A DNA stretch of 48,048 nucleotides, from the NCBI RefSeq assembly GCF_017104645.1, contig NZ_JAAGPF010000016.1:1-48048 (forward strand). Direction: 5' to 3'. Origin of the DNA: Burkholderia sp. Ac-20379. Lineage in GTDB: Bacteria; Pseudomonadota; Gammaproteobacteria; Burkholderiales; Burkholderiaceae. The translations under genes and the position numbers were made by a program. Shown in pieces: positions 47,226 to 48,048 of this stretch (position 1 is the stretch's first letter; every line of letters starts with the position of its first letter). The notes beneath the pieces were generated by a model. The model was not told where the DNA came from. It saw only the letters and a program-made list of their open reading frames with translations, and ran no database searches.

Positions 47226-47239
47226 ACGAAATTTTTCGT
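47226..47239 (+). promoter_or_regulatory. Inverted repeat upstream of the sigma factor gene
   Basis: ACGAAA and TTTCGT flank two T bases, 35 bases before the sigma factor start codon. Symmetry and place fit an operator or part of an autoregulated promoter. No consensus -35/-10 pair could be assigned. Confidence 0.3.
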
Positions 47240-47274
47240 CCTACCGCCCCCTCGAGCGCAGACCTTTTCACGGA

Positions 47275-47838
47275 ATGGCATCAGACAAGGAACTCGCCGA
47301 TTTTCTGACGAGCGTCGAACGGCGCGCGTTCAAGCAGGCCGCCTACGCCGTGCGCGACGACGACGCATCGCTCGACATCGTGCAGGACGCGATGATCCGG
47401 CTCGCCGAGAAGTACGGCGACCGGCCGCCGGCCGAGTTGCCCCTGCTTTTTCAGCGGATCCTGCAAAACGCGATCCACGATTACTTCCGCCGCCAGAAGG
47501 TTCGCAACACCTGGGTCAGCCTCTTCTCGTCGCTCGGCGGCAGCGACGACGAGGACTTCGACCCGCTCGAAACGCTCGATACGGCCGACAACGGCAACGG
47601 CATCGAGAGCAGCGAAACCCGCCTCGAACGGGAGCAGGTGCTCACGCTGATCGACGACGAAATCCGCAAGCTTCCGGCGCGTCAACGGGAAGCCTTCCTG
47701 ATGCGTTATTGGGAGGATATGGATGTCGCCGAAACAGCCGCCGCCATGGGTTGTTCCGAAGGCAGCGTCAAGACGCACTGCTCACGGGCCACACACGCAT
47801 TGGCACAAGCGCTCAAGGCCAAAGGAATCACGCTATGA
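47275..47838 (+). CDS. RNA polymerase sigma factor, ECF (sigma-70) family
   Basis: A 187-residue sigma factor. Region 2 includes DIVQDAMIRLAEKY and the DNA-contacting HDYFRRQKVRNTW. A linker of about 40 acidic, Gly-rich residues (SDDEDFDPLETLD) follows. Region 4 is a helix-turn-helix (LPARQREAFLMRYWEDMDVA and SEGSVKTHCSRA). The ribosome site is weak. Its stop overlaps the ATG of the next gene by four bases, the usual layout for a sigma factor with its regulator. The controlled genes are unknown. Confidence 0.9.
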   Translation: MASDKELADFLTSVERRAFKQAAYAVRDDDASLDIVQDAMIRLAEKYGDRPPAELPLLFQRILQNAIHDYFRRQKVRNTWVSLFSSLGGSDDEDFDPLETLDTADNGNGIESSETRLEREQVLTLIDDEIRKLPARQREAFLMRYWEDMDVAETAAAMGCSEGSVKTHCSRATHALAQALKAKGITL

Positions 47839-48048
47839 GCTCCGCTCCCGAACTCAAAGAACTCGAATTTGCCCTGAAGATCCGCCGCGCGCTGGACGAA
47901 CGCGCCACGGATCTGCCCCCGTCCGCCACCGACCGCCTGGCCGCGGCGCGGCGGGCCGCGCTCGCGCGCAAGAAACCCGACGCCGGCATCGTGCTGGTGC
48001 CGGCGCTCGCGGGCAACGTGGCAGGTGGCTTCGGCCTGCTGCCCGGCC
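47835..48048 (+). CDS. DUF3619 family protein (partial, runs off the window)
   Basis: The first 71 codons are present. The N-terminal 45 residues are charged and helical (ELKELEFALKIRRALDERA and LPPSATDRLAAARRAAL), followed by the start of a more hydrophobic, glycine-rich stretch (LAGNVAGGFGLLPG) that probably leads into a membrane helix. The family DUF3619 regularly follows this ECF sigma factor in betaproteobacteria. A cytoplasmic helical region plus one membrane helix, translationally coupled to a sigma factor, is what an anti-sigma factor looks like; that role is inference. Confidence 0.75.
   Translation, partial: MSSAPELKELEFALKIRRALDERATDLPPSATDRLAAARRAALARKKPDAGIVLVPALAGNVAGGFGLLPG

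Noticed and set aside
46928..47274. Attenuator in front of ilvI, by analogy with leuA
   Set aside because: The leader has only a small hairpin without a U-run, and the open frame in it is continuous with ilvI and not rich in Ile, Leu or Val.

Overview
The window is GC-rich, densely coded DNA from a betaproteobacterium, most likely family Burkholderiaceae (Burkholderia, Paraburkholderia or a close relative). The main grounds are the gene order tpiA-secG-tRNA-Leu-nuoABCDEFGHIJKLMN-DUF2818-NUDIX-DUF1178, the order ilvI-ilvH-ilvC-psd-pssA-leuA, separate (unfused) nuoC and nuoD, and several families that I associate with Burkholderiales (DUF2863, DUF2818, DUF3619, BspC-like). This is core chromosome. 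I see no insertion sequence, prophage, integrase, CRISPR array or plasmid gene. The species cannot be fixed by eye.

Layout. 1-300: leader and tandem promoters (minus strand) of a ribosomal RNA operon whose 16S gene lies just outside the left edge. 444-4202 (+): DUF2863 protein, a LuxR-type regulator with an imperfect receiver domain, a CbiM-like membrane protein, and a small exported protein with a very lysine-rich tail. 4284-6287 (-): M14 carboxypeptidase and YaaA. 6345-8071 (+): PIN-domain protein and a YbdL-type methionine aminotransferase. 8091-8744 (-): glutathione S-transferase. 8928-12903 (+): an acyl-CoA cluster of enoyl-CoA hydratase, histidine phosphatase, a sugar-kinase-fold phosphotransferase and an ACAD11-type acyl-CoA dehydrogenase. 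12977-13935 (-): two overlapping MaoC hydratases.

14207-30737 (-) is the complete 14-gene respiratory complex I operon (nuoA to nuoN), followed on the same strand by DUF2818, an ADP-ribose-pyrophosphatase-like NUDIX enzyme and a DUF1178 zinc-ribbon protein. Upstream on the same strand are tRNA-Leu(GAG) with its own promoter and terminator, secG, tpiA, a quinone oxidoreductase, pnp and rpsO. 36627-39798 (+): a lipoprotein, then beta-carbonic anhydrase followed by a SulP anion transporter, a likely bicarbonate pair. 39932-46927 (-): branched-chain amino acid genes ilvI, ilvH, ilvC and leuA, with phosphatidylethanolamine synthesis genes psd and pssA between ilvC and leuA. The right edge (+) holds an ECF-type sigma factor overlapping a partial DUF3619 gene.

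The most interesting signals are: (1) a leucine-rich leader peptide with three rare CUA codons, its own promoter and a downstream hairpin with a U-run, in front of leuA, which looks like an attenuator; (2) adjacent genes that correspond to the two halves of human ACAD10/11, suggesting a 4-hydroxyacyl-CoA breakdown route through a phosphorylated intermediate; (3) small uncharacterised genes attached to the end of the complex I operon; (4) long hairpins in the rpsO-pnp and nuoD-nuoE spacers. No wholly new multi-gene system is obvious.
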